Shown: positions 1-8,921 of the stretch, piece after piece | How positions within the stretch are numbered: the first letter of the stretch is position 1 | Layout of the letters: each line of letters opens with the position of its first letter | NCBI RefSeq assembly: GCF_016597725.1 | Contig: NZ_VCGY01000009.1 | Coordinates: forward strand, 62,001-126,000 | Direction of reading: 5' to 3' | Origin: Marinobacter sp. 1-4A | Lineage (GTDB): Bacteria > Pseudomonadota > Gammaproteobacteria > Pseudomonadales > Oleiphilaceae | DNA: 64,000 nucleotides | The notes under the pieces: generated by a model | Databases searched by the model: none | What the model saw: only the letters and a program-made list of their open reading frames with translations | What the model was told of the DNA's origin: nothing | Position numbers and translations under genes: made by a program

Positions 1-374
1 GCTTCGTTGGCCAGCGTGCCAATAACATCGTCTGCCTCCACGCCTTCCACAATCAGCAGGGGCAAGCCCATAGCTTTTACCATCTGATGGATTGGCTCAA
101 TCTGTATGGCGAGATCTTCCGGCATAGGCGGCCGGTTAGCTTTATAGTCTTCGTACAAATCGTGGCGGAAGGTTTTGCCCTTGGCATCGAACACCACTAC
201 CAGTTTGGAACCGGGAAAATCCTGTTCCAAGCGCCGGATCATTGCGATAACGCCCTTGATGGCGCCAGTGGGATGGTTTTTGCTGGTGGTTAACGGCGGA
301 AGTGCATGATAAGCACGGAATAAATAGGACGATCCGTCCACAAGCACCACGGGTGGGGTCTTTTGTTCAGTCAT
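1..374 (-). CDS. polA: DNA polymerase I, N-terminal part (truncated by window edge)
   Basis: This is the first 124 residues of DNA polymerase I, running off the left edge. The visible part is the start of the 5'-3' exonuclease (FEN-like) domain that removes RNA primers and damaged strands during Okazaki fragment maturation and repair. Seen directly: the N-terminal [14 protein letters not shown] block that carries a metal-binding aspartate, then [14 protein letters not shown], and the [11 protein letters not shown] helix typical of this nuclease. The ATG at 372-374 is preceded on the minus strand by a GACTCCTGCTGAC leader. It is divergent from the DUF2782 gene, a pairing common in Pseudomonas relatives. 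The Klenow part lies outside the window and cannot be judged. Confidence 0.95.
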   Translation of the reverse strand, partial: MTEQKTPPVVLVDGSSYLFRAYHALPPLTTSKNHPTGAIKGVIAMIRRLEQDFPGSKLVVVFDAKGKTFRHDLYEDYKANRPPMPEDLAIQIEPIHQMVKAMGLPLLIVEGVEADDVIGTLANE

Positions 375-461
375 GTCAGCAGGAGTCCGGATTGTGATTG
401 AAGCTAGGGTTGGCTTATGCAACTCTGTACTTAATTTGATGATCAAAAGGGTATCACGAAA

Positions 462-800
462 ATGAAACGAATCGCCTGCTCCGCATTTCTGCTTGTCTAC
501 GGCATTGGCCCTGCAATGGCACAGGGTAGCGGCGCTCTAGATGAGGCTGTTGTTGAAACGCCTAAAGAGCCGGTTGTGGTGTCTGACTACCAGCCTTCCA
601 GTGCTGGCCCACAGATTGTTATTCGGCCGGGCGACGATGAAGTGTTCTACGAGTATCGGGTGAACGGGCAACTTGTGGAGATTAAAGTGGTGCCGGAAGT
701 GGGGCTTGAATACTATCTGGTACCTGCAGATGGCGGCGGCTGGATACGTGAGACCGATTCCGACATGCTGGTTCCGAGCTGGATTTTGTTTCGTTGGTGA
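462..800 (+). CDS. DUF2782 family exported protein
   Basis: A 112-residue protein with a clear Sec signal peptide: Lys/Arg start, hydrophobic core, and an AMA-Q cleavage site near residue 21. The mature part is acidic with a beta-rich C-terminal half ([21 protein letters not shown]). This matches the DUF2782 family, small periplasmic proteins of unknown function usually encoded next to polA in gammaproteobacteria, as here. No catalytic motif is visible. Function is unknown; the family call rests on the sequence pattern plus neighbourhood. Confidence 0.8.
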   Translation: MKRIACSAFLLVYGIGPAMAQGSGALDEAVVETPKEPVVVSDYQPSSAGPQIVIRPGDDEVFYEYRVNGQLVEIKVVPEVGLEYYLVPADGGGWIRETDSDMLVPSWILFRW

Positions 801-1016
801 GTGTAAGTCAGTGCTTGGGCTGAGCCGCAGAATTGTCTATATGTAGAGTGCGGGTGCTTTTCGCTTTTAGTATGAACATTCTAATTTTTCTCCGTAACCT
901 TGGATACAGAATCAGAGAGAGGCGTTTACCTTCGCGCTGATTAAGCAGGCCAAACCGCGATCAGTAGCAGTGAGGGGAAGGTCTGAAACAACTTCCGTAA
1001 ACCAAGGAGAATTGAC

Positions 1017-1421
1017 ATGGGTAAACTTAAAACTTATCAGCAGCAGCTTCAGGAAATCGTAGAAAAGGGCATCAACGCAGCTGAAGAGCAGCAGAAGAAG
1101 CTTGCGGCCAAGCCGTTCGACTACGCAGAAAAAATCGAGTCTGAAGCTCGTGAGTACAGCGTCAAGACTCTGCGCAAGCGTTACAACGGTTACAGCGACA
1201 GCCTTTTTGGTCAGTTGCGCACTCTGAACAGCCGTTTCGGCAACTTTGCTGGCGATCTTGTAGCCAAGCTTGAGAAAGAAGCGGCTGAAGGTGCAGATGC
1301 CGTTTCCGAAGCAGCAGACGACGTGTCTGAAGCAGCTCAAGATGCAAAGAAGTCTGTAACAGCTAAGAAGCCAGCAGCTAGCAAGTCCGCTGCAAAGAAG
1401 AAAACAACTGCATCAGCCTAA
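1017..1421 (+). CDS. phasin-like helical Lys/Ala-rich protein
   Basis: A 134-residue, highly helical, charged protein with no signal peptide. Residues 1-90 form an amphipathic helix region that includes a Tyr/Arg block (LRKRYNGYSDSLFGQL). The C-terminal 35 residues are a low-complexity Lys/Ala/Ser tail resembling histone H1 or the PhaF tail. A strong ribosome site (AAGGAGA) lies 7 bases before the ATG. The composition suggests a phasin-family protein (polyhydroxyalkanoate granule coat) or a nucleoid-associated protein; a PhaF-like protein combines both. No PHA synthase gene is in the window, so the role is inference. Confidence 0.6.
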   Translation: MGKLKTYQQQLQEIVEKGINAAEEQQKKLAAKPFDYAEKIESEAREYSVKTLRKRYNGYSDSLFGQLRTLNSRFGNFAGDLVAKLEKEAAEGADAVSEAADDVSEAAQDAKKSVTAKKPAASKSAAKKKTTASA

Positions 1422-1441
1422 TTTAAGCTGAAGTGGTGAGC

Positions 1442-1507
1442 CCGGCACAGAGCTTGTGCCGGCGCTGAAGCAAGGGGGTGCCAAGTTTGGATTTGGTGCC
1501 CTTTTTT
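1442..1507 (+). terminator. tandem hairpins, rho-independent terminator after phasin-like gene
   Basis: Two hairpins lie 20-85 bases after the stop of the phasin-like gene. The first is CCGGCACA/TGTGCCGG (1442-1449 with 1455-1462). The second is GGGTGCC/GGTGCCC (1476-1482 with 1495-1501, two G-U pairs), followed directly by six T at 1502-1507. The second with its T-run is a standard intrinsic terminator for the plus strand. Confidence 0.75.
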
Positions 1508-1547
1508 GTTTGAGAGCTGTACCTCTGACGGTTCTGATTGCAGCGTA

Positions 1548-2201
1548 TTACTCAGAAGGGTTGGCGGGTTCCAGTGATAGTGTGCGGGTCTCTCCGGTGA
1601 CCTCTTCCAGACGTTTGATGTCTTTCTCGTACGTCTGTTTCAGAGACTCAATTTCTTGAGCTTGCCACGAAATCTCCCGCTCAATATCGCGAATTTGGGA
1701 TTCAAGACGGCGTATTTTTTCTAGGGTTGCATCCGGTATTTTCTGGCCCGTGCGTTCCATATTCGCTGCACGGCTTTGCTCGCTATCCAGTTGGCTGGAT
1801 ATAACAGAGATATTGCCCCGCTTGAGTTGAATCAGCCCTTGCAGTTCGCCCAGTTTGCGGTGCATGGCCTTGATGGCTTGATCCGGATGACTGAAGCGTT
1901 TCAAAAGCCGCGTGTCTTTTTCGCGCTGAATAGCAAGCTCTTCCTGACGTTGCTTTTCGGCCTCGCGCGCGGCAATTTCTTCGTCTGTTGGTGCTGGGGG
2001 AATGACTTCAACCACGCGCCCGTTTGAATTGAGGATGTCGTAGCCGCGTTTCGTCGCTGGTTGAGGGATGGTATTGCTGATTACGACTCGGCCTTCTTCG
2101 TCCGTGTAGCGGTACATGCCAGCCTCTGCTTGGGTTGTTATGCCCAGCGAAAGCGAGAGTGCAGTGGCAGCAGCTGAAAATACGGTAAGGCGCTTGTGCA
2201 T
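1548..2201 (-). CDS. DUF4124 domain coiled-coil exported protein
   Basis: A 217-residue protein with a signal peptide (cleavage near TQAEA-G, about residue 27). A short DUF4124 domain follows at about 28-65 (MYRYTDEEGRVVISNTIPQ, the usual Y-W/Y-TDE-G pattern). Residues 75-205 are a long charged region with strong coiled-coil character. The start lies 3 bases after the pyrE stop, so the two are probably co-transcribed. DUF4124 proteins are periplasmic, of unknown function, often linked to the envelope. Nothing in the sequence defines a substrate. Confidence 0.8.
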   Translation of the reverse strand: MHKRLTVFSAAATALSLSLGITTQAEAGMYRYTDEEGRVVISNTIPQPATKRGYDILNSNGRVVEVIPPAPTDEEIAAREAEKQRQEELAIQREKDTRLLKRFSHPDQAIKAMHRKLGELQGLIQLKRGNISVISSQLDSEQSRAANMERTGQKIPDATLEKIRRLESQIRDIEREISWQAQEIESLKQTYEKDIKRLEEVTGETRTLSLEPANPSE

Positions 2202-2204
2202 CAG

Positions 2205-2843
2205 TCAGACTCCGTAGCGTTCCCGGTAGCTGGCAACCTTGGCGGCATGGCCAGAAAACTCCGGGTTGGTTTTAAGATAGTCTAAAACCTGTTCCAGGCG
2301 GATAATACTGACCACCGGAATGCCAAATTCGCTTTCTACTTCCTGTATTGCGGAAAGCTCGCCATTGCCTCGCTCCTGTCTGTCCAGAGCGATCAATACA
2401 CCGGCAGGCTCGGCACCCGAGGCGCGAATAAGGTCGATGGATTCGCGAATGGCTGTGCCTGCTGTAATGACATCATCAACGATTAGCACTTTACCTTGCA
2501 ACGGGGCACCAACAATATTACCGCCTTCACCGTGATCTTTCTTTTCTTTGCGGTTAAAGGCAAATGGCTTGCTGTTGCCCTCTTTGGCTAGCGCCATAGC
2601 TGTCACGGTTGCCAGCGGAATGCCCTTATAGGCAGGTCCGAATATAATGTCATAATCGAGACCGCTGCGGTCGATGGCGGCCGCGTAGGCTTGGCTGAGC
2701 TGCAATAGGTCGTCTCCGGCGTTAAAAAGCCCGGCATTGAAGAAGTATGGGCTAGTGCGACCGGATTTGAGTGTAAAGTCACCAAAACGAAGTACATTGC
2801 GACGGATGGCGAATTCGATAAATTTTTGCTGATAGTCGTGCAT
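2205..2843 (-). CDS. pyrE: orotate phosphoribosyltransferase
   Basis: Catalyses orotate + PRPP to orotidine 5'-phosphate in pyrimidine synthesis, in the cytoplasm. The 212-residue length matches the family. The PRPP-binding loop [13 protein letters not shown] is at residues 119-131, and the flexible catalytic loop ([11 protein letters not shown]) is at about 98-108. An upstream in-frame start at 2903 would add 20 residues with no homology; the ATG at 2843 (MHDYQQKF) matches known PyrE starts. It is divergent from crc, the arrangement seen in Pseudomonas. Confidence 0.97.
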   Translation of the reverse strand: MHDYQQKFIEFAIRRNVLRFGDFTLKSGRTSPYFFNAGLFNAGDDLLQLSQAYAAAIDRSGLDYDIIFGPAYKGIPLATVTAMALAKEGNSKPFAFNRKEKKDHGEGGNIVGAPLQGKVLIVDDVITAGTAIRESIDLIRASGAEPAGVLIALDRQERGNGELSAIQEVESEFGIPVVSIIRLEQVLDYLKTNPEFSGHAAKVASYRERYGV

Positions 2844-2924
2844 GGCAAGGCTTCTGGCGGGTGTGGATCTTTTAATAACGCGTAAAAACGGTATCATACA
2901 CACAAACCGAATCAGGGAACACGT

Positions 2925-3731
2925 ATGCGGGTAGTATCAATCAGCGTCAACGGTCTTGCTCAGGCTGTTGAGAAAGGTTTCTTCGACTGGCTGGCCGAGC
3001 AGGATGCAGACGTTGTCTGTGTTCAGGATCACCGTATGCGTGCCTATGAGATTGAAGATAACAATCTCATCCCAGAAGGGTATGAAGCCTATTTCATTGA
3101 TGGCGAAAAAAATGAGGACGGCGGTGTAGGAATTTACACACGGCATTTCCCTAAAGCCATTATGTACGGGTTTGCGAATGAGTCGGCGGATCGTGAAGGG
3201 CGTTTCATTCAGGCCGATTTTGACAAGGTTTCGGTTGCCTCGGTATTGGCTCCCTGCGCTCTTGGGCGTGAGGAGGAGTTGATCAGCGAGGATGACTTGA
3301 CGGTGCTCGACCATAAAGATGACTTTATGGATGCTTTTGGTCTGCATATGCAGAAAACCCTTCGTAAGCGTCGCCAGTTTATTTTTGGGGCGAACCTGCA
3401 GTCGGCCCATCATGTGACGGATGCGAGCCCGCTTTATCACAAGTTTGATTTTTCAGGGTTTTTGCCTCACGAGCGTGCCTGGTTGGATCGCTTATTTGAT
3501 GAAATGGGCTGCGTGGATGCGTTTCGTGATATCAATAAGCAGAGCAATCAATTCACTTGGTGGCCGGAGCAGACTGAGGGTTCGCGAAAGAAGGCGGGGA
3601 TTCGGGTGGATTATCAGTTGATGACACCGGGTATTCGCAAGACCATCAAAGATGGCTGGATTGATAGCACTACCCGTTTTTCGGATCACGCTCCGGTGAT
3701 TATGGATTACGATATAGAGATTGGTTTGTAA
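2925..3731 (+). CDS. crc: Crc-type catabolite repression control protein (ExoIII fold)
   Basis: A 268-residue protein of the exonuclease III/EEP fold. In Pseudomonas the Crc protein acts with Hfq on A-rich mRNA sites to block translation of catabolic genes, and the crc-pyrE divergent pair is the same as here. Compared with E. coli ExoIII, Asn9 (VNG) and Asp229 (RVDY) are present. The metal-binding Glu of LQE is Asp35 (VQD), and the catalytic GDMN box reads GANL at 155-158, so both the Asp and the Asn are lost. The SDH triad is kept at 253-255, whereas Pseudomonas Crc has SQH. It is therefore Crc-like and probably not an active nuclease, though less eroded than Pseudomonas Crc. Automatic annotation may call it exodeoxyribonuclease III. 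Confidence 0.85.
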   Translation: MRVVSISVNGLAQAVEKGFFDWLAEQDADVVCVQDHRMRAYEIEDNNLIPEGYEAYFIDGEKNEDGGVGIYTRHFPKAIMYGFANESADREGRFIQADFDKVSVASVLAPCALGREEELISEDDLTVLDHKDDFMDAFGLHMQKTLRKRRQFIFGANLQSAHHVTDASPLYHKFDFSGFLPHERAWLDRLFDEMGCVDAFRDINKQSNQFTWWPEQTEGSRKKAGIRVDYQLMTPGIRKTIKDGWIDSTTRFSDHAPVIMDYDIEIGL

Positions 3732-3734
3732 TTA

Positions 3735-3858
3735 TCTGGGGAAGCGCCTGAGCAACGGCACCTCCCCAGACACGCTGCGAGTACATCCTTGTACGCTTGT
3801 TTCCGGCCATCCTTGGCCTCCAACAGTCTGGGGAGGTGCCGTTGCTCAGGCGCCCAGA
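3735..3858. repeat. long hairpin element with two TCCT-loop side arms
   Basis: Between the convergent genes crc and rph lies a perfect inverted repeat with 27-base arms (3744-3770 and 3827-3853). A short outer match (TCTGGG/CCCAGA) follows after a small bulge. The 56-base interior holds two small hairpins with the same loop, GTACA-TCCT-TGTAC and GGCCA-TCCT-TGGCC. The whole would fold as a long stem ending in two arms. It could act as a bidirectional terminator, but it has no T-run and its ordered structure looks more like a dispersed intergenic palindromic element. Copies elsewhere cannot be seen from this window. Confidence 0.85.
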
Positions 3859-3875
3859 CTTGGGAGTTGCCTTTC

Positions 3876-4592
3876 CTAGCCCTCCAGTGCTTCTTTCTGC
3901 AGTACAAACAGCTTCTCAATGCCCTGTTTGGCCAGAGCCAGCATGCTATCCAGTTCTTCCTGAACAAACGGCGCAGCTTCAGCCGTTCCTTGGATTTCGA
4001 TGAAGCCACCCTGATCGGTCATGATCACGTTCATGTCGGTTTCAGCTTCGGAGTCTTCCGGGTAGTCAAGATCAACCACTGGCGTTCCTTTGTAAATGCC
4101 GACAGATACGGCTGCAATCATTTGCTTCAGGGGTGACTTCTTGAGGCGTTTTGTTTCAACCAAGTGGTTTAGGGCGTCTACCAAAGCCACGCAACCGCCA
4201 GTGATGGCTGCGGTGCGGGTGCCGCCGTCGGCCTGAATCACGTCACAATCTATGGTGATCGTGTGTTCACCCAGAGCTTTCATGTCGACAGCAGCTCGCA
4301 GGGAGCGGCCGATCAAGCGTTGGATTTCGACGGTGCGGCCGCCTTGTTTACCACGTGCGGCTTCGCGGCCCATGCGGCTGCCGGTTGAACGGGGCAGCAT
4401 TCCGTATTCTGCGGTAATCCAGCCCTGACCTTCACCGCGTAGGAAAGGAGGTACTTTGTTTTCCACAGAAGCAGTGCAGATGACTTTGGTGTCCCCGAAT
4501 TCCACCAGCACGGAGCCTTCGGCGTGGCGCGTGTAGTTTCGGGTAATGCGAATGTCTCTAGGCTGTTCTGGCGTTCTGCCGCTTGGACGCAT
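3876..4592 (-). CDS. rph: ribonuclease PH
   Basis: A phosphorolytic 3'-5' exoribonuclease that trims the 3' ends of tRNA precursors using phosphate. The 238-residue length is usual. The family signature is visible: [20 protein letters not shown] at the start, then [14 protein letters not shown], and the [12 protein letters not shown] and [14 protein letters not shown] blocks that bind phosphate and RNA. The open frame extends to 4772, but those 60 residues are low-complexity Pro/His-rich and non-homologous, so the ATG at 4592 is chosen. It is convergent with crc and divergent from yicC, as in many gammaproteobacteria. Confidence 0.97.
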   Translation of the reverse strand: MRPSGRTPEQPRDIRITRNYTRHAEGSVLVEFGDTKVICTASVENKVPPFLRGEGQGWITAEYGMLPRSTGSRMGREAARGKQGGRTVEIQRLIGRSLRAAVDMKALGEHTITIDCDVIQADGGTRTAAITGGCVALVDALNHLVETKRLKKSPLKQMIAAVSVGIYKGTPVVDLDYPEDSEAETDMNVIMTDQGGFIEIQGTAEAAPFVQEELDSMLALAKQGIEKLFVLQKEALEG

Positions 4593-4810
4593 AGTGATTC
4601 CTGATCGATTATATGAGTGTCCGGGTGCGTGGCTCCCGGTCGGATTGGCGTTTGGAAGCCGCGAAGTGTAACACGTTGGGCGCAGGTACCGGTGAGCCGG
4701 TAACGGCGGGTGTGTTGTTTGCGGTGGTGGTCGCGGCAAGTGATCGCGGCCTGTTAGACTCGGGCTATGCATAGAATGATCGCGCCCACTAACAAAAGCT
4801 GGAGCTCCCT

Positions 4811-5677
4811 ATGATTAAAAGTATGACGGCCTTTGCCCGCAAGGATGTTCAAGATAATCAGGTAACCTTGACCTGCGAGATTCGTACCGTCAATCACCGG
4901 TATCTGGAACCCTCCTTTCGGTTGCCAGACGCCTTGCGAGAGCTTGAAAACCCGTTTCGGGAAGAGCTCCGAAAGCAGTTGAAGCGAGGCAAGGTGGATG
5001 TGTCGATTCGTTTGCAGTCTGCTGAGTCGGGTGTTTCAGGCTTTGAGATTAACGAGGATGTAGCCCATGCAGTCAACGAGGCTGCAAACCATGTTAATCG
5101 GATGTTGGACAACCCGGCGCATATCAATGCCTTAGATATTCTGCGTTGGCCCGGCGTCCTGTCGGTGCCAGAACAAGACTACAGCTCGGCGCGGGAAGCT
5201 GGCCTGAGCCTGTTCAAGCAAACGGTTGCGGAGTTGACCGTTGTTCGTGAGCGGGAAGGCGAGCGTTTGCGCCCATTATTTGACGAGCGGCTAGCACAGA
5301 TGAAAGCCTTGGTAGCGACCGTTCGCGAGGGGATGCCCGGGTTATTAAAAGCACAGGAAGAACACATTCGTGAGCGCTTTCAAAAGGCCAGAGTGGAGTT
5401 GGACCCAGAGCGGGTGGCCCAGGAAATGATCATGCTGGCACAAAAATGCGATGTGGCAGAAGAGTTAGACCGGCTTGACGCACATATCAATGAGGTGGCA
5501 GACACCCTCAAGCGCGATGAGGCCATTGGCCGCCGGCTGGATTTTCTGATGCAGGAGCTGAACCGGGAAGCCAACACCCTAAGCAGCAAAAGCATTGATG
5601 CTGGTGTAACCCGTGCGGCGGTTGATCTGAAGGTGCTGATAGAGCAGGTTCGTGAGCAGGTGCAGAATATCGAGTGA
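4811..5677 (+). CDS. yicC: YicC family endoribonuclease
   Basis: A 288-residue protein of the YicC family (YicC_N at about 1-155, DUF1732 at about 205-288). E. coli YicC is reported to be a hexameric endoribonuclease that promotes small-RNA decay. Characteristic blocks: MIKSMTAFAR at the start, EIRTVNHRYLE, and the C-terminal FLMQELNREANTLSSKS signature. A GGAG ribosome site lies 6 bases before the ATG. It is divergent from rph, its usual partner. Confidence 0.92.
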   Translation: MIKSMTAFARKDVQDNQVTLTCEIRTVNHRYLEPSFRLPDALRELENPFREELRKQLKRGKVDVSIRLQSAESGVSGFEINEDVAHAVNEAANHVNRMLDNPAHINALDILRWPGVLSVPEQDYSSAREAGLSLFKQTVAELTVVREREGERLRPLFDERLAQMKALVATVREGMPGLLKAQEEHIRERFQKARVELDPERVAQEMIMLAQKCDVAEELDRLDAHINEVADTLKRDEAIGRRLDFLMQELNREANTLSSKSIDAGVTRAAVDLKVLIEQVREQVQNIE

Positions 5678-6072
5678 CCAAATTTGGAAGGATGGTGTTG
5701 AGCAATAGCTCTTTCACTGCTGGCCTGCCGTAACCCGGTGAATTAATTGCTCTGCGGTGGGGGCCAGTTCCATTAACAAGCTGCCGGTAGCGCTTGTTCT
5801 CAAGTGCTTGTGCGAGCCTATCAAGGAGGCGGACACGGTAACCGACCTCAGTCTTCATAATTTTATGCCCAGTCTAGACGTCCCGCCTCTGTTTTCGCCG
5901 CTTAATACTATTTGGTGTGCTGGCCATCGACTTGTGTCAGGGGATAGGCATCGATTGGTGCAGCGTGGCCGCGAAGCACAAAGGTGTCAGTTACAAACTT
6001 TGTTTGGAGTCGCCCGGCCAGATATCACCACAGGGGTGCAGGTCTCAGTTAGCTAATAGCGACAAAAGGAGC
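5678..6072. other. intergenic stretch without a recognisable gene
   Basis: 395 bases between yicC and the pseudouridine synthase. Short open frames exist on both strands but show no protein-like composition or recognised motif. The only structure noticed is a distant 7-base inverted repeat (GAGCAAT near 5699, ATTGCTC near 5747), not followed by a T-run. It may hold the end of the yicC transcript, but no confident terminator or RNA is seen. Confidence 0.6.
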
Positions 6073-6888
6073 TTACGTGCCTAGACGGCTGAACTCCTCC
6101 GGCAATTCCAGCCTTAACCGCTGGCGGCTAAGAGGGCAGTCAAACTCAAGGCCGGCAGCGAGTAATTGCAGTGGAACTCGGGCAGGCTTGCCGTACAGCC
6201 GGTCGCCAATAATGGGATGACCAATGCCCTGCAAGTGTTTGCGGATTTGGTGTTTTCGGCCTGTCTCGATAATCACTTGCAGAAGGCTGGTTTCAGCGGC
6301 TTCATCGGTGCGTAGCGTGGTTGCGCGACTGATGGCGGCTTTGCCGTCAACCGGTGTGTCGATTAGCTGGTTTTGAGTATTAATAATACCGGTGACTCTG
6401 GCCAGATAGCGTTTGGCCATGGTGCGCCCGGCAAAGCATTGGGAGAGCGCGCCAGCGGCTTTCGAGTCGTGGGCAATCAGCATGAGCCCGGCAGCATCCC
6501 CATCCAACCGGTGGATAAGGAAGCAGGGGCGCTTTAATTCAAGCTCTGCGTGGCGTAGCAGGCTGCAGTGGTCCCCCCACTGCGAGCCCTGAGCCAGCAA
6601 TCCATGGGGTTTGAACCAAACACTGTAGCGGCTTTTGTCTTCTATTAGAGTTGCGGCTTCTGGTTTGCGGCTCAGAACCTTCTCATCATAATAGAGTTGC
6701 AGCCGGGTGCCGGCTTTGAGCTCCTTAGTCGCCCGCCGGAGCCGCACCGTTTTGCCTTTGAGCGTCCACCAGCAGGCCCCCTTGTTCATGGCGTCTTTGA
6801 TGCGCTGGCGGGGTAGCCCCGATGCCTGGCTCAGGGCGTCACTGGCGGTTTCTGGCTGCTCAGTTGTAACGTCGAATTTTCTGCGCAT
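6073..6888 (-). CDS. RluA family pseudouridine synthase
   Basis: A 271-residue RNA pseudouridine synthase. The catalytic motif HRLDGDAAG is at 126-134, with the nucleophilic aspartate at 129; the family more often has HRLDxxTSG, so AAG is a mild variant. The N-terminal 70 residues resemble an S4-like RNA-binding region (ALSQASGLPRQRIKDAMNKG). GRKHQIRKHLQGIGHPIIGD is the typical second half motif. Which uridine it modifies (rRNA or tRNA) cannot be told. Its ATG overlaps the stop of the upstream stress-protein gene by one base (TAATG), so translation is probably coupled. Confidence 0.88.
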   Translation of the reverse strand: MRRKFDVTTEQPETASDALSQASGLPRQRIKDAMNKGACWWTLKGKTVRLRRATKELKAGTRLQLYYDEKVLSRKPEAATLIEDKSRYSVWFKPHGLLAQGSQWGDHCSLLRHAELELKRPCFLIHRLDGDAAGLMLIAHDSKAAGALSQCFAGRTMAKRYLARVTGIINTQNQLIDTPVDGKAAISRATTLRTDEAAETSLLQVIIETGRKHQIRKHLQGIGHPIIGDRLYGKPARVPLQLLAAGLEFDCPLSRQRLRLELPEEFSRLGT

Positions 6889-7775
6889 TACTGGGCGGCA
6901 TCTCCGGGCTTGATTGCAAGCAAGTCGGTTCTCAGGTGAGTGAGCACCTTCTCGGCGGTGTTGCCAATAACTCGGGCTCTCAGGCCGGTTTTTCCGCTTG
7001 TGCCAATGACCACCATGTCGGCTTTCAATTTGCTGGCCACACTGGGGATAACCTTGTGTGCGGGGCCAACAGCCATGTGGACTTGCTCCCGGCTCAAGTG
7101 CCAGGTGTTACACAGGTGCGTAATGGCGGGCTCCAATGCGGCTCTGCGTTTTTGTTCATGCTCGGCTACATTGATGATCTCGAGGTCTGCCAACACTTCG
7201 GAAATATGCAGTGCATGAACCAAATGCACCTCGCTGCCAAAGGCTTTTGCCAGAGCGCTGGCTTGCTCAATGATCTTTGTATTGAGGGCCTTTTTAACGG
7301 GCTTGGTAGAGCTTAAGTCCACCGCTGCCAGAATCGGGTGAGCGTGGTTCCACTTCTGCTCTGCAACCAGCATGACAGGTACCGGGCACTCACGGATCAG
7401 GTGCCAATCGGTTGGCGTATACCGCCAAGTCTCGGAGCGGCTACCGGTTTTGATGACAGCCTTGAAACGATTTGGGTGGCAGTGTTCGATTATCCACTGG
7501 TGTATGTTTTTTTCCCACACCGTATGTGTGGAGACCTGCAGATCGCCGCACTCTGAAAGAGCCAGCATTTGATCCAGCCAGCGTTGGCGAAGTTCAATTA
7601 GGGCATCTCGGGCGCGTTGCTGCACGGCAGGATCCGAGGGTAGAGCGCCAAGGTGTTCATGGGTGAAGGCCACGATTTCCAGATGGGCGCCCGTTGCGCT
7701 TGCCAGTTCGATTCCCCGGGCCAGAGCTTTCTGGTGCTTGTGGGCCGGGTCCATGACAATCAGAAGTTTATCCAT
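6888..7775 (-). CDS. uspE: tandem universal stress protein (UspE-like)
   Basis: A 295-residue protein with two UspA domains in tandem (about 1-140 and 150-292), the architecture of UspE. The second domain has the ATP-binding pattern with MVVIGTSGKTGLRARVIGNTAEKV (G-2x-G-9x-G-S/T type). The first is degenerate at that site. These cytoplasmic proteins are tied to stress endurance, motility and adhesion in E. coli, with no defined enzymatic role. The ribosome site GGAAAGG lies just before the ATG. It is translationally coupled to the pseudouridine synthase gene. Confidence 0.85.
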   Translation of the reverse strand: MDKLLIVMDPAHKHQKALARGIELASATGAHLEIVAFTHEHLGALPSDPAVQQRARDALIELRQRWLDQMLALSECGDLQVSTHTVWEKNIHQWIIEHCHPNRFKAVIKTGSRSETWRYTPTDWHLIRECPVPVMLVAEQKWNHAHPILAAVDLSSTKPVKKALNTKIIEQASALAKAFGSEVHLVHALHISEVLADLEIINVAEHEQKRRAALEPAITHLCNTWHLSREQVHMAVGPAHKVIPSVASKLKADMVVIGTSGKTGLRARVIGNTAEKVLTHLRTDLLAIKPGDAAQ

Positions 7776-7894
7776 GTTGCCTTTCCGTCGTTTGCTGAGC
7801 TTGAGTTTGGTGCTTCGTGTTTAGCTGCTACATACTCTGATGTTACCAGTTGTCGCGGTATCCGGGATGCGGTGTTTGGTCAAAGGTCGTATAA

Positions 7895-8587
<693 letters not shown>

Positions 8588-8687
8588 AGCAAGGCCAGAT
8601 AGGGGGTTTTGCTGTATACAATTTGTGCCGCGAGCAGTAAACTACGCGGTCTGCTAAATCAGTCATTTTAATTTTGTCGGGGATGTT

Positions 8688-8900
8688 ATGGCACGAGTTA
8701 CCGTTGAAGATTGTCTCGAACATGTGGATAACCGCTTCCAGTTGGTCATGCTGGCGACCAAGCGTTCCCGCCAGATTGCCACCAAAGGCGCCGAGCCGAT
8801 GGTTGCGGAAGAAAACGACAAACCCACGGTAATCGCCCTGCGCGAAATCGCCGCTGGCTTGGTTAGCCGCGATCTGCTGACCGAAATCGAAGAAGACTAA
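8688..8900 (+). CDS. rpoZ: RNA polymerase omega subunit
   Basis: A 70-residue omega subunit that helps fold beta' and, in Gram-negatives, forms part of a (p)ppGpp site on RNA polymerase. It starts [17 protein letters not shown] and contains the conserved [12 protein letters not shown] and ALREIAAG helices. Located between gmk and spoT, as is standard. Confidence 0.97.
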   Translation: MARVTVEDCLEHVDNRFQLVMLATKRSRQIATKGAEPMVAEENDKPTVIALREIAAGLVSRDLLTEIEED

Positions 8901-8921
8901 GGCGGTTGCGGATAGATTGCG

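Noticed and set aside
5757..6056. 99-codon plus-strand frame in the yicC-rluA gap
   Set aside because: No ribosome site, no protein-like pattern or domain; treated as non-coding.
6066..6090. GGAG plus GTG start on the plus strand at 6075
   Set aside because: The frame is antisense to the 3' end of the pseudouridine synthase gene and closes after about 50 codons without any family resemblance.
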